Shown: in pieces, positions 1 to 8,068 of the stretch
How positions within the stretch are numbered: position 1 is the first letter of the stretch
Layout of the letters: every line of letters begins with the position of its first letter
DNA from: Alphaproteobacteria bacterium
GTDB lineage: Bacteria > Pseudomonadota > Alphaproteobacteria > Elsterales > Elsteraceae
Length of the DNA stretch: 64,000 bases
Reading direction: 5' to 3'
NCBI GenBank assembly: GCA_004292755.1
Contig: RDXE01000024.1
Coordinates: forward strand, 1-64,000
Notes under the pieces: model-generated
What the model was told of the DNA's origin: nothing
Database searches by the model: none
The model's input: the letters and a program-made list of their open reading frames with translations, nothing else
Position numbers and translations under genes: made by a program

Positions 1-135
1 CAGCGAATAACCGCCCAGGATCTGGGCGGTCTGCATCACCTGCTCCTGGTAGACCATGATCCCGTAGGTCTCGGACAGCACCGGCTCCACGAGCGGATGC
101 GGATACTCCACGGGCTCGCGGCCGTGCTTGCGGGC
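1..135 (-). pseudogene. dnaE: Internal fragment of DNA polymerase III alpha subunit (DnaE)
   Basis: The minus strand encodes a stretch with the DnaE catalytic-core motifs [13 protein letters not shown] and [14 protein letters not shown], ending in GGYSL at the window edge. In intact DnaE this part is preceded by the YRPGPM...IP region. Here the similarity stops at the codons for LARKHG (about position 136), and the minus frame upstream has only an unrelated run from a possible ATG at 192, with a stop just before it. The N-terminal half of dnaE is therefore missing from this place, so the piece looks like the broken end of a rearranged or partial copy. Whether the C-terminal half is intact lies outside the window. 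An assembly join is the main alternative. Confidence 0.75.
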
Positions 136-201
136 CAGGGCAGTGCTGACGTCCGCCAACTCGCAGTCGCGCTGTTCCGCCGCCTGCGCCATCGCTCACC
201 G

Positions 202-1854
202 ATGATGTTTGTGCCGCCACGGGTGAATCTGGCGGGGTTGGACCTGTCTGGCGATCGCGCCGACTGGCTGTCGCACCGCCAGTTGGACGGGGCCGATCTT
301 TCCGGTGCCACTCTGTTGGGGGCGGACCTGCGGCAGGTGCAGTTTCGCACCTGTCTGCTGGAGGGCACCATTCTCGGCTCCGTCGCGTTCGACCGCTGCA
401 CCTTCACGGCGTGTTCCGGCGCACCGCGCAGCCTTGCCTCCGCCCGCGCGTTCGCCTGCGAGGATCCCGACGACTTCCTGCCCAACGGCGGCTTGGTGCT
501 GGACTTTCCGACAGGCGGGAAAAATTTCCGGTCGGCTTCGCCGCTGTCCTGTTTGCTTCGACCACATCTGGACGTGGTCACCAGCGCCAGCTTCTCTCAC
601 GATGGAGCGCGCATCGTTACTAGCTCCGTCGACAAAACTGCACGCGTCTGGGATGCCAGATCAGGACAAAGACTCCTCACTCTCTCTGGCCATCAGCGCA
701 CGGTCACCAGCGCCAGCTTCTCACACGATGGAGCGCGCATCGTCACCAGCTCCGACGACAACACTGCACGCGTCTGGGATGCCAGATCAGGACAAACGCT
801 CCTCACTCTCGAAGGCCATCAGAACTGGGTCACCAGCGCCAGCTTCTCGCACGATGGATCGCTCATCGTCACCAGCTCCTACGACAACACTGCACGCGTC
901 TGGGATGCCAGATCAGGACAAACAATCCTCACTCTCGAAGGCCATCAGGACCCGGTCTACAGCGCCAGCTTCTCGCACGATGGATCGCTCATCGTCACCA
1001 GCTCCCGCGACAACACTGCACGCGTCTGGGATGCCAGATCAGGACAAACAATCCTCACTCTCGAAGGCCATCAGGAGGCGGTCACCAGCGCCAGCTTCTC
1101 GCACGATGGAGCGCGCATCGTCACCAGCTCATACGACAACACTGCACGCGTGTGGGATGCCAGATCAGGACAAACAATCCTCACTCTCGAAGGCCATCAG
1201 AACTGGGTCACCAGAGCCAGCTTCTCACACGATGGATCGCGCATCGTTACCAGCTCATTCGACAACACTGCACGCGTGTGGGATGCCAGATCAGGACAAA
1301 CAATCCTCACTCTCAAAGGCCATCAGGACCCGGTTTCCAGCGCCAGCTTCTCGCACGATGGATTACGCATCGTCTCCAGCTCCTACGACAAAACTGCACG
1401 CGTCTGGGATGCTAGATCAGGACAAACAATCCTCACTCTCGAAGGCCATCAGAACTGGGTCACCAGCGCCAGCTTCTCGCACGATGGATCACGCATCGTC
1501 ACCAGCTCCTACGACAAAACTGCACGCGTCTGGGATGCCAACACTGGCGAAGAACTTGAGTGCCAAAGCGCCGAAGACTTCGACCGTCTGGCGGGTAACC
1601 CCACCGCCCGATCCCCAGACGGGACGCGCATTCTGAAGATCGACCGCGGGACCACCCAGATCTGCGATGCTGCGACGGGCAAGCCCATCCTAATCCGCGT
1701 CCACATCAACGATGCGTGGTTTGTCATTGATGAGAACGATGTCGTCCTGCGCATGTCGGAGAATGGCTGGCGTTATATCTATGGGAAGGAGGTCGGCCCC
1801 CATGGTCAAATCCGCATCGCCGCACCGCGGATGCCAGAGGTGGTGAGTGGCTGA
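202..1854 (+). CDS. WD40-repeat protein with pentapeptide-like N-terminus
   Basis: The protein has about 550 residues. The first ~60 residues resemble pentapeptide repeats (LDGADLSGATLLGADL). Eight WD40 blades of 42 residues follow (577-1539), each with a GHQ...SFSHDG...TARVWDA core, and then a ~100-residue tail without repeats. Beta-propellers of this kind bind partners through their top face; no catalytic domain is visible. The frame stays open back to 97, but positions 1-135 are antisense to a dnaE fragment, so the native start is probably lost or is the ATG at 202 or 205, which has no convincing ribosome site. The stop lies inside a 48-bp repeat. It may be the 3' part of a larger sensor (such WD40 arrays often end STAND NTPases), but that is inference. 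Confidence 0.8.
   Translation: MMFVPPRVNLAGLDLSGDRADWLSHRQLDGADLSGATLLGADLRQVQFRTCLLEGTILGSVAFDRCTFTACSGAPRSLASARAFACEDPDDFLPNGGLVLDFPTGGKNFRSASPLSCLLRPHLDVVTSASFSHDGARIVTSSVDKTARVWDARSGQRLLTLSGHQRTVTSASFSHDGARIVTSSDDNTARVWDARSGQTLLTLEGHQNWVTSASFSHDGSLIVTSSYDNTARVWDARSGQTILTLEGHQDPVYSASFSHDGSLIVTSSRDNTARVWDARSGQTILTLEGHQEAVTSASFSHDGARIVTSSYDNTARVWDARSGQTILTLEGHQNWVTRASFSHDGSRIVTSSFDNTARVWDARSGQTILTLKGHQDPVSSASFSHDGLRIVSSSYDKTARVWDARSGQTILTLEGHQNWVTSASFSHDGSRIVTSSYDKTARVWDANTGEELECQSAEDFDRLAGNPTARSPDGTRILKIDRGTTQICDAATGKPILIRVHINDAWFVIDENDVVLRMSENGWRYIYGKEVGPHGQIRIAAPRMPEVVSG
577..1539 (+). repeat. Eight tandem 126-bp WD40-coding repeats
   Basis: Units start at 577, 703, 829, 955, 1081, 1207, 1333 and 1459; the last keeps the pattern for 27 codons only. 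Most units differ at a handful of codons. The units at 829 and 955 differ only at codons 2, 18, 41 and 42, every change is an amino-acid change, and no silent change is seen. Such homogeneity indicates recent duplication or gene conversion. Confidence 0.95.
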
Positions 1855-1880
1855 CGCGGGCTTGCTGGGTGGGCCGGGTC
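1833..1880 (+). repeat. 48-bp direct repeat, copy 1
   Basis: This copy is identical over 48 bp to 2790-2837 and begins gccagaggtggtgagtgg. It covers the last codons and stop of the WD40 gene. The flanking bases differ on both sides, so the repeat ends are sharp. Together the copies bracket the toxin-antitoxin cassette. Confidence 0.97.
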
Positions 1881-1893
1881 GCGGGAGCTGGTA

Positions 1894-2415
1894 TCAGGTA
1901 CCCGCGTCGTCGCTCAACAGAGGTCCCAGCCGGTCGTGCAAGATTTTTGTTTGGGCGTGCGCTTTCTGGCACTCAGCGAGTAAAGCCGCCCAATCAGTTG
2001 GCGGATTGTTTTTGGTCAACATCGACCGAAATACCGTGTAAGCATCTGTATTACTGCCATACGTCCGCACTGTGTTTTCGTCGTTGACCCACCCAATTGC
2101 GATGATTTTGTCTGCTGAGTGAAATCGAAAAAACAGGCGATACCGCTGCCCTCCAAACTTGACGCGCCGCCACTCGGTATTGCTTCCTCCAAGCGTGGTG
2201 CCCTGACGAAATCGGGAGTGACCTGGGTCGTTTGGCACCTCATCCCTGATGATCTGGACAATCGAGACAAGCCGCAGCCACGGGTTCTTCTGAGTGTATG
2301 TTTCTGGCTGTTTTGCCTTATCTCTCTCCACTCTGGCGATCAGACTGTCCATCTGAGCGATGAAACACGGGTGGAAGTAGATGGTCCATCCGTTGATAAC
2401 CAGCGTCTTAGGCAT
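1894..2415 (-). CDS. yhaV: YhaV-family toxin of a type II toxin-antitoxin pair
   Basis: The 173-residue protein matches YhaV (a RelE-like ribosome-associated mRNA interferase of about 154 residues) through NGWTIYFHPCF near the start, RVKFGGQRYRLFFR in the middle, and GWVNDENTVRTYG plus DAYTVF towards the end. The start at 2415 (MPKTLVINGW) is chosen because it overlaps the antitoxin stop by 8 bp, as usual for coupled pairs, and because similarity begins there; the longer frame to 2523 is the antitoxin in another frame. Expression would kill or arrest the cell unless PrlF is present. The gene ends 14 bp before repeat copy 1. Confidence 0.9.
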   Translation of the reverse strand: MPKTLVINGWTIYFHPCFIAQMDSLIARVERDKAKQPETYTQKNPWLRLVSIVQIIRDEVPNDPGHSRFRQGTTLGGSNTEWRRVKFGGQRYRLFFRFHSADKIIAIGWVNDENTVRTYGSNTDAYTVFRSMLTKNNPPTDWAALLAECQKAHAQTKILHDRLGPLLSDDAGT

Positions 2416-2734
2416 TGTCGTCGTCGTCGGGCAGTGGCGCATCCAGGTTGAGCCGTGCGGTACCGACCATTGCCTCCATGCGGGCGAACAGCGACGCCGC
2501 TGGCTGGAGATTCCCGGCGGCAATATCGCGCTCTAGCAACGCAAGAAAGGCCATCAGTGCCGGATCCTCATGCTCTGCAGATCCGCGGATTGCACCGACC
2601 TCAACCTTGCCGCCAGGGGTGATTGTCCATGCGATCTTGTCGCGTTGCCCCAGCCCCAGTGCTGCGCGGACCGCGCTTGGAACGGTGGTCTGGTACCGAT
2701 CCGTAACGCTGCTCTCAAATTTCAGATCGGCCAT
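2408..2734 (-). CDS. prlF: PrlF-family antitoxin (AbrB/SpoVT-type swapped-hairpin DNA-binding protein)
   Basis: The protein has 108 residues, close to the 111 of E. coli PrlF. The N-terminal SSVTDRYQTTVPSAVRAALGL is the AbrB/MazE-like swapped-hairpin segment. The C-terminal part, with an acidic end (APLPDDDDNA), would bind the toxin. It is the first gene of the pair and overlaps yhaV by 8 bp. PrlF proteins normally repress their own operon; an inverted repeat sits in the predicted promoter just upstream (2766-2779). The operon lies between two 48-bp repeats. Confidence 0.9.
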   Translation of the reverse strand: MADLKFESSVTDRYQTTVPSAVRAALGLGQRDKIAWTITPGGKVEVGAIRGSAEHEDPALMAFLALLERDIAAGNLQPAASLFARMEAMVGTARLNLDAPLPDDDDNA

Positions 2735-2760
2735 GCCTAGCTCCGGCGTTGGTTTCAGCC

Positions 2761-2789
2761 AAAGTAATGCAAACGCATTGCTGCCTCAA
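2761..2789 (-). promoter_or_regulatory. Predicted prlF-yhaV promoter with operator-like inverted repeat
   Basis: On the minus strand TTGAGG (2784-2789) and TACTTT (2761-2766) are 17 bp apart. An inverted repeat AATGC-4-GCATT (2766-2779) fills the spacer and touches the -10, a good place for autorepression by PrlF. The -35 box ends exactly where repeat copy 2 begins. Confidence 0.5.
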
Positions 2790-2837
2790 GCCAGAGGTGG
2801 TGAGTGGCTGACGCGGGCTTGCTGGGTGGGCCGGGTC
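2790..2837 (+). repeat. 48-bp direct repeat, copy 2
   Basis: Exact second copy of 1833-1880, 957 bp downstream. It ends 17 bp before the ATG of the next gene at 2855, so it forms that gene's 5' region. Confidence 0.97.
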
Positions 2838-2854
2838 TGTGGCATTGTGTTCGC

Positions 2855-3289
2855 ATGACACGCCAAGGGTTGTTCCTAAGTGCTTGGATCGCTTTGCTGA
2901 TCGCAGCCACCCCGGCTGCGGCGCAGCGGGTTGACACGCCAACCAGCGGCGTCAACAAGCTGGTGCGCACGCCGCTGCCCTATTGGCAGGTGGGCGATGT
3001 GGATCGGGAATTGTCGCGCCTGTGCTCGATGGGGCAGTTCAACCAGCGCGCCATGTATCGGTTCTCGGCCCATTTCTCTGGCAACAATGGGCAATCGCTG
3101 GTCGGCGGGGCGAAGGGCAGTGGGCTCAATCTGGTGGACCCGTTGAGCCGCGCCAATCCTGAGTTTGATTATTGGTTCTACCGCGACCGCACGGCCAACT
3201 GCATCGTGTTCCGCGCCGCGGTTGATGGCTCCGGCGTGCGCCGGGATGGGCCGCTGCCAACCAATCCACCGTTCCGCCCAACCCGCTAG
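2855..3289 (+). CDS. Small secreted protein of unknown function
   Basis: The protein has 144 residues. Its N-terminus (FLSAWIALLIAATPAAAQ) is a clear Sec signal peptide with AxA cleavage near residue 24, so the mature ~120-residue protein should be periplasmic or exported. The mature part has two cysteines (in RLCSMGQF and TANCIVF), which could form a disulfide, and aromatic residues in PEFDYWFYRD. I do not recognise a family. The start at 2855 is chosen because the signal peptide begins there; the frame upstream is repeat copy 2. It is followed by a convergent gene. Confidence 0.7.
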   Translation: MTRQGLFLSAWIALLIAATPAAAQRVDTPTSGVNKLVRTPLPYWQVGDVDRELSRLCSMGQFNQRAMYRFSAHFSGNNGQSLVGGAKGSGLNLVDPLSRANPEFDYWFYRDRTANCIVFRAAVDGSGVRRDGPLPTNPPFRPTR

Positions 3290-3356
3290 ACGTCACCCTG
3301 TCAGCCTGCGTGGCCTGCGCCGCACTCGTCCGGGGGCGCTCGTCCGGGCGTGCTCG

Positions 3357-4415
3357 TCAGGGGGCGGCCGCCAGGGGGGAGGGCGGCACGGGCCAGCCAT
3401 CGGGAACCGCAGGCTCGACGGAGCCGGGTGTCGTCACGCACTCCATCAGGTTTGGGCCGCTGGGCGCCAACAACAGCCCGTTGCGCATGGCGTCGGCTGC
3501 CGCGGTGATCACCGGCAGGGCCGGGGCGATCACGGTGGCGTTGTGCTGATCATGGCTCCAGCCCACACCCCCCTCGGCAAGGCCCAGGCGATAGCGACCG
3601 GCCTGCCATTGCTGCTCGGCCACTTGGGTCAGCGCGCGATCAACGGCCGTGTCCACCCGCTTGACGGCCGAGGTGATGATGCGTCCGGGGTGGAGCGCGT
3701 TCTGATTGGCATCGACGCCAATACCAGCCGCACCGGCACGCACGGCCTCGCTCAAGGCTGCGCGCCCGGCAAGGCCAGCGGGGGCGAACAGTACATCCAC
3801 CCCCCGCCCGGTCAGGTCTTGTGCCGCGCGCACACCCGCCTCCCGGTCGCGGAACACAGTCGGGTCCTGGCCCAGCACCAGGGCTTCCAACTGGGCGGCG
3901 GGGGCGGCATGGCGGACACCCGCTGCAAAGCCACAGACAAAGCGCTGGATCGGCGGAATGTCCATCCCCGCCACCACGCCAATGCGGCCACCCCGGCTGA
4001 CCACACCGGCGGCGATGCCAGCCAGGAAGGCCGCTTCTTCTTCGGCGAACTCGATGGAGCGGATGTTGCCTCCCTCCACCACTGCGTCGATCAACGTGAA
4101 GCTGACCGTCGGATGGCGTTGCGCGACGGTGCGCACCGCTGGCGCATTGACCCAGCCAATCAGCACCAGATGCTTCACCCCAACGCGGATGAAGGCTTCC
4201 ATCCGGTTCACGCTGTCATCGGCTGAGGTGATCACGGCCTGGCGCACGCCCTGGCCAGTGCGCTGGCTGAAGCGCTCCGCCCCTTCGCTCGCCATCTCGT
4301 TGAAGCCACCGTCGCGGATGGCGTTGTTGAACAGCACGGCTTGGTCGGCCCCGGCCTGGGCAGGCGCGACCGTCACCGCCAACATCAACACCAATCCTGT
4401 CATCAACCGCCGCAT
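3357..4415 (-). CDS. BMP-family (PnrA/Med-like) ABC transporter substrate-binding protein
   Basis: The protein has 352 residues with a signal peptide ending APAQA. It has the basic-membrane-protein fold of nucleoside-binding lipoproteins and SBPs: AVLFNNAIRDGGFNEMA at the start of the mature protein, then HPTVSFTLIDAV, FAEEEAAFLAGIAAG and GRIGVVAGMDIPP. The family usually binds purine nucleosides or related ligands for an ABC importer. No lipobox is seen, so it is probably a free periplasmic protein. No permease or ATPase gene lies nearby, so it is an orphan. The start at 4415 puts the signal peptide at the N-terminus and has a GAGGG stretch upstream. It is 72 bp downstream of glpK on the same strand. 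Confidence 0.85.
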   Translation of the reverse strand: MRRLMTGLVLMLAVTVAPAQAGADQAVLFNNAIRDGGFNEMASEGAERFSQRTGQGVRQAVITSADDSVNRMEAFIRVGVKHLVLIGWVNAPAVRTVAQRHPTVSFTLIDAVVEGGNIRSIEFAEEEAAFLAGIAAGVVSRGGRIGVVAGMDIPPIQRFVCGFAAGVRHAAPAAQLEALVLGQDPTVFRDREAGVRAAQDLTGRGVDVLFAPAGLAGRAALSEAVRAGAAGIGVDANQNALHPGRIITSAVKRVDTAVDRALTQVAEQQWQAGRYRLGLAEGGVGWSHDQHNATVIAPALPVITAAADAMRNGLLLAPSGPNLMECVTTPGSVEPAVPDGWPVPPSPLAAAP

Positions 4416-4487
4416 CACCCTCACTCGCCTCTGCTTTGCAGTGCAGGATAGCAGCAAGTTATGACGGTGATGCGAACGATTAGCGGT

Positions 4488-5966
4488 CTAAGCCTTGGTC
4501 AACACGCGGGCGACAGCCTCCCGCCAGCCGCCATAGCGGCGCTCGCGCTCGGGCTGAGACATCGCCGGTTCGAACCGGCGATCCAATTGCCAAAGGTCCG
4601 CGATGGTGCCGAGGTCGCGATAGACACCCGCGCCCAGACCCGCCAGGAAGGCCGCCCCCATGGCGGTGGTCTCCAGCACCTTCGGGCGGTCGACGGTGAC
4701 GCCCAGGATGTCGGCCAGGAACTGCATCGCCCAGTCATTGGCGGTCATGCCGCCGTCCACCCGCAGGACAGTCGGCGGGCTGGCGCCGTCGGCCGCCATG
4801 GCCTCCAGCAAGTCGCGGGTTTGGAAACACACGGCCTCCAACGCGGCGCGCACGATGTCGGCGATGCAGGTGTCCCGCGTCAGGCCCAGGATGGCGCCGC
4901 GGGCGCGCGGGTCCCAATAGGGTGCGCCAAGACCGGTGAAGGCGGGCACCAGATACACCTCGCGCGCAGGGTCGGCCGCATGGGCCAGGGCCGCGGTTTC
5001 ACCGGCTGACTGGATCAGCTTCAACCCATCGCGCAGCCATTGCACGGCCGCGCCCGCAACGAAGATGGAGCCCTCCAGGGCAAACTGCATCTCGCCGCCC
5101 AAGCGAGAGCCCACTGTGGTGAGCAGCCGATGGTGGGAGGCGACGGGCTGGCGACCTGTGTTGCGCAAGATGAAGCAGCCCGTGCCATAGGTGCTTTTGA
5201 TCGAGCCGGGCTCAAAACACGCCTGCCCAATCGCTGCTGCTTGTTGATCGCCCGCCAGACCCGTAATCGCGATGGCGCCGCCGAACAGGTCAGGGCTGGT
5301 GGTACCGATCAGACCGGCGCAGTCCACCACCTCGGGCAGCACTGCGGCTGGCACCTGGAACAGTTCGCACAGCCAGGGGTCCCAGTGCCCGGTGTCGAGC
5401 GACAACAACAGGGTGCGGGCGGCGTTGGTGGCGTCGGTCACATGGCGGCCACCCGTCAGGCGCCAGACCAGGAAGCTTTCGACGGTGCCGAACGCCAACT
5501 CGCCCCGCTCGGCTGCGGCGCGGGCACCAGGGGTTTGATCCAGCAGCCATGCGATCTTGGTGGCACTGAAATAGGGGTCGATGACAAGGCCAGTGCGCGC
5601 GGCAACTGCGGCTTCGTGACCGGCTGCCACCAGCGCCTCGCACTGCGCCGTGGTGCGCCGGTCCTGCCAGACAATTGCGCGCGCGATCGGGCGACCTGTC
5701 TCGCGCTCCCACAGAATGGTGGTCTCGCGCTGGTTGGTAATGCCAATCCCGGCAATGGCCTCAGCACCACCCGCGATGGCGATCACCTCGGCGGTGACGG
5801 TGAGGGTGGCGCTCCAGATTTCCTCTGGGTCATGCTCCACCCAGCCCGGTTGGGGAAAGTGTTGGGTCAACTCGCGCTGAGCGCTCGCGGCGACCGTGCC
5901 ATCATCGCGCACCAGAAGGGCGCGGGTGGAGGTGGTGCCCTGATCGATGGCAAGCAAGAACGGCAT
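4488..5966 (-). CDS. glpK: Glycerol kinase
   Basis: ATP-dependent phosphorylation of glycerol to sn-glycerol 3-phosphate in the cytoplasm. The protein has 492 residues, a normal GlpK length. The FGGY-kinase phosphate-binding motif [10 protein letters not shown] begins at residue 8, and [32 protein letters not shown] and the C-terminal [19 protein letters not shown] are all typical. The start at 5966 is preferred over 5987 because it is preceded by GGGGGG at good spacing and matches the family N-terminus. No glpF or glpD is adjacent; the downstream gene is the BMP-type binding protein. Confidence 0.95.
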   Translation of the reverse strand: MPFLLAIDQGTTSTRALLVRDDGTVAASAQRELTQHFPQPGWVEHDPEEIWSATLTVTAEVIAIAGGAEAIAGIGITNQRETTILWERETGRPIARAIVWQDRRTTAQCEALVAAGHEAAVAARTGLVIDPYFSATKIAWLLDQTPGARAAAERGELAFGTVESFLVWRLTGGRHVTDATNAARTLLLSLDTGHWDPWLCELFQVPAAVLPEVVDCAGLIGTTSPDLFGGAIAITGLAGDQQAAAIGQACFEPGSIKSTYGTGCFILRNTGRQPVASHHRLLTTVGSRLGGEMQFALEGSIFVAGAAVQWLRDGLKLIQSAGETAALAHAADPAREVYLVPAFTGLGAPYWDPRARGAILGLTRDTCIADIVRAALEAVCFQTRDLLEAMAADGASPPTVLRVDGGMTANDWAMQFLADILGVTVDRPKVLETTAMGAAFLAGLGAGVYRDLGTIADLWQLDRRFEPAMSQPERERRYGGWREAVARVLTKA

Positions 5967-6080
5967 GAGTGATGATCCCCCCAACACAACTGACTGGCCG
6001 GGGTTGTGGTGGGAAACTGGTCCCGCCCCCGGTCCGCTGGGTGGCAGTCTGACGACGCGGGCAGGCCGCTGCCAAGAGGG

Positions 6081-6326
6081 TTAGGGCGCGGCCTCAGCGG
6101 CGAGGGTCCGCCCAAGCTCCGTCAAGCGGCAGACCAGCCAATCGGGCTTCAGCGGGTTGGCAAACCACGGCTCGGCCCAGCCGGCCGCCAGGCAGGAGCC
6201 GACAATGCCGGGATCAACGCGCTGACCCTCCAGATCAAACAGCGGCAGCTTGTAGCCTGCCTGGTCCAGCCCCCGGCGGAGCCAGGCCAGTTGAGCGCGC
6301 GAGGGGCGTTTGGTGCGTCGAGCCAT
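6081..6326 (-). CDS. Conserved-looking small protein, 81 residues
   Basis: A compact, basic-start protein (MARRTKRPSRAQLAWLRRGL) with LPLFDLEGQRVD, GWAEPWFANPLKPDW and LTELGRTLA. The layout, with LTELGRTLA at the end, resembles small winged-helix-like proteins of alphaproteobacteria, but I cannot name a family. It lies upstream of glpK on the same strand (115 bp away) and diverges from the MFS gene. No signal or membrane segment is seen. Confidence 0.6.
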   Translation of the reverse strand: MARRTKRPSRAQLAWLRRGLDQAGYKLPLFDLEGQRVDPGIVGSCLAAGWAEPWFANPLKPDWLVCRLTELGRTLAAEAAP

Positions 6327-6502
6327 AGCGTTCCGGTTCTAGCGCCATCTGCCGCGCGCGGGGAGGGGGCACATGCAGGCGAGATCGTGCGGCCCGGTGC
6401 TGGCACAGGGATGCCATTGGAGCGGACAAGACGCGACGAAGCGGCACTTCCCTCGGCCAGAGGGGCGGCGCACGATCACCGCTGGATCGGGGAGGACGCG
6501 TG

Positions 6503-7741
6503 ATGGGACAGACAGCGAGCGATGCGGGGGTCCACCACCGCCCCTCCCAACACCTTGCTCTGGGCTTTTCTGCCCTGGGTCACGTGTTCACCCATCTGCT
6601 GATGATGCTCTACCTCACCTTGGTGCTGGTGTTGGAGCGCGAGTGGCAGATGAGCTACGCCAGCCTGATCGGCCTCGTGTTCTGGTCGCAGGTGCTCTAC
6701 GGCGTGGCGGCCCTGCCCGCGGGCTGGCTGGGGGATCGGTGGTCGGCCCCTGGCATGATGGTGGTGTTCTTCATCGGCACTGGTGCTGCCACCATCGCTG
6801 CTGGCTTGGCGCGCACGCCAGTTGAACTCACCCTCGCGCTGGCCGCGATCGGGGTGTTTTCTGCCATCTACCACCCGGTTGGCATCGCATGGCTGGTGCG
6901 AGTGGCCGAGAATCGCGGCAAGGCAATTGGCATCAACGGCGTGTTCGGCTCCATCGGGATTGGCGGTGCCGCCCTGGTGGCGGGTGGTCTCGCCGATGTC
7001 TGGTCCTGGCGGGCAGCGTTTATTGTGCCGGGCGCGGTTTGCGTGGCCGTTGGGCTGGTGCTGTGGGTTTGTATCTGGACCGGGGCAGTCCGCGATCAGG
7101 CTGCGGACCGCACACCCGATCCACCCTCCAGCGCAGGGGACCGGCTGCGCGCCTTCTGGGTGCTGTCGGTCACCATGTTCGTGATGGGGGTGGCGACCAC
7201 CACCGCCTCGCTGGTGCTGCCAAAGCTGTTCGACTCGCGCATCGCCGAGGTGCAGGGCAGCACCACGGTGGTGGGCGCGCTGGTGTCGTTGATTTATGTC
7301 TGCACCGCGATGGCGCAGGTGTTGGGCGGCTATCTCGCCGATCGTATGCCGCTGCGGCGGGCCTACTGCTTGACCATGATGATACAGGTGCCACTGGTGC
7401 TCGCCGTCGCCCATGTCACTGGGTTGCCGCTGGTGTTGGTGACGGCAGTGGCGATGGTGTCCCAGTCGGCGGCGTTGCCTGCAGAGAATCTGCTGCTGGC
7501 GCGCTACACCCCGCCCGCGTGGCGAGCGACCGCCTTCGGTGCCAAGTTCGTGCTGGCGTTGGGGGCGGCAGCGCTGGCAGTGCCAGCGGTGCAGATCGTG
7601 TACGAGGGGTGGGGCGGGGTGGCACCGGTGTTCACCGGGCTTGCCGCTTTGACGTTGCTGGGGGCGCTAGCCGCTCTGCTTCTGCCGCGCGAACAGGATC
7701 GTGCTCCTGTTGAGGCGCCCGCTCTAAAGCCAGCCGAATGA
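6503..7741 (+). CDS. Major facilitator superfamily transporter
   Basis: The 412-residue protein has about 12 hydrophobic segments in two halves. The cytoplasmic loop after segment 2 has GWLGDRWSAPGM, and the matching place in the second half has GGYLADRMPLRRA, both typical MFS signatures. The inner-membrane location is clear; the substrate is not. The N-terminal ~20 residues are polar and cytoplasmic. The ATG at 6503 is chosen over the GTG at 6500 because GGAGG lies 7 nt upstream of it. The last ~25 residues are charged. It stands alone and converges with the small membrane gene at 7781. Confidence 0.9.
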   Translation: MGQTASDAGVHHRPSQHLALGFSALGHVFTHLLMMLYLTLVLVLEREWQMSYASLIGLVFWSQVLYGVAALPAGWLGDRWSAPGMMVVFFIGTGAATIAAGLARTPVELTLALAAIGVFSAIYHPVGIAWLVRVAENRGKAIGINGVFGSIGIGGAALVAGGLADVWSWRAAFIVPGAVCVAVGLVLWVCIWTGAVRDQAADRTPDPPSSAGDRLRAFWVLSVTMFVMGVATTTASLVLPKLFDSRIAEVQGSTTVVGALVSLIYVCTAMAQVLGGYLADRMPLRRAYCLTMMIQVPLVLAVAHVTGLPLVLVTAVAMVSQSAALPAENLLLARYTPPAWRATAFGAKFVLALGAAALAVPAVQIVYEGWGGVAPVFTGLAALTLLGALAALLLPREQDRAPVEAPALKPAE

Positions 7742-7780
7742 CACACTGGGGGCACCCAGCCCCCAGATATGTCGCGTTCC

Positions 7781-8068
7781 CTAACCGTCCGCGCGCTGGC
7801 TGAGGCTGCGCGGCAACCAGATTGCGGGCACCGCGGTGGCCGCGATCCAGCCCACAATCACCGTGATGGCGATTGGTGTTGGCACGGGCTCGCCGCTGAA
7901 GCCATTGGTCAACCACGTCAACACTGCGATCAGCGTGATGGACGTGACGACAGCCGTGCCGCCCAGCACCCAAGCCGCAAAGCGCGCCAGCTGATTGGAT
8001 CGACCGGGCAGTGGCCCCTGATCCACAGCGCGATCCAGGGAATGGATCGAAGCGCTCATGGACATCAC
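7781..8068 (-). CDS. Small membrane protein with two predicted TM segments
   Basis: A protein of 95 residues with hydrophobic segments at about 31-52 (AAWVLGGTAVVTSITLIAVL) and 64-82 (PIAITVIVGWIAATAVPAIW). Its start codon overlaps the stop of the upstream gene (ATGA, 8065-8068), so the two genes are translationally coupled. No family is recognised. The two products could act together in the inner membrane. Confidence 0.65.
   Translation of the reverse strand: MMSMSASIHSLDRAVDQGPLPGRSNQLARFAAWVLGGTAVVTSITLIAVLTWLTNGFSGEPVPTPIAITVIVGWIAATAVPAIWLPRSLSQRADG

Noticed and set aside
305-1636. 443-residue plus-strand open frame in the WD40 region
   Set aside because: The frame is open only because the 126-bp unit is a multiple of three, so every frame repeats. 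Its protein is a low-complexity shadow of the WD40 array.
4564-4579. T-loop-like palindrome GCCGGTTCGAACCGGC
   Set aside because: It looks like a tRNA T-arm but is part of the conserved glpK C-terminus and has no acceptor or anticodon arms around it.
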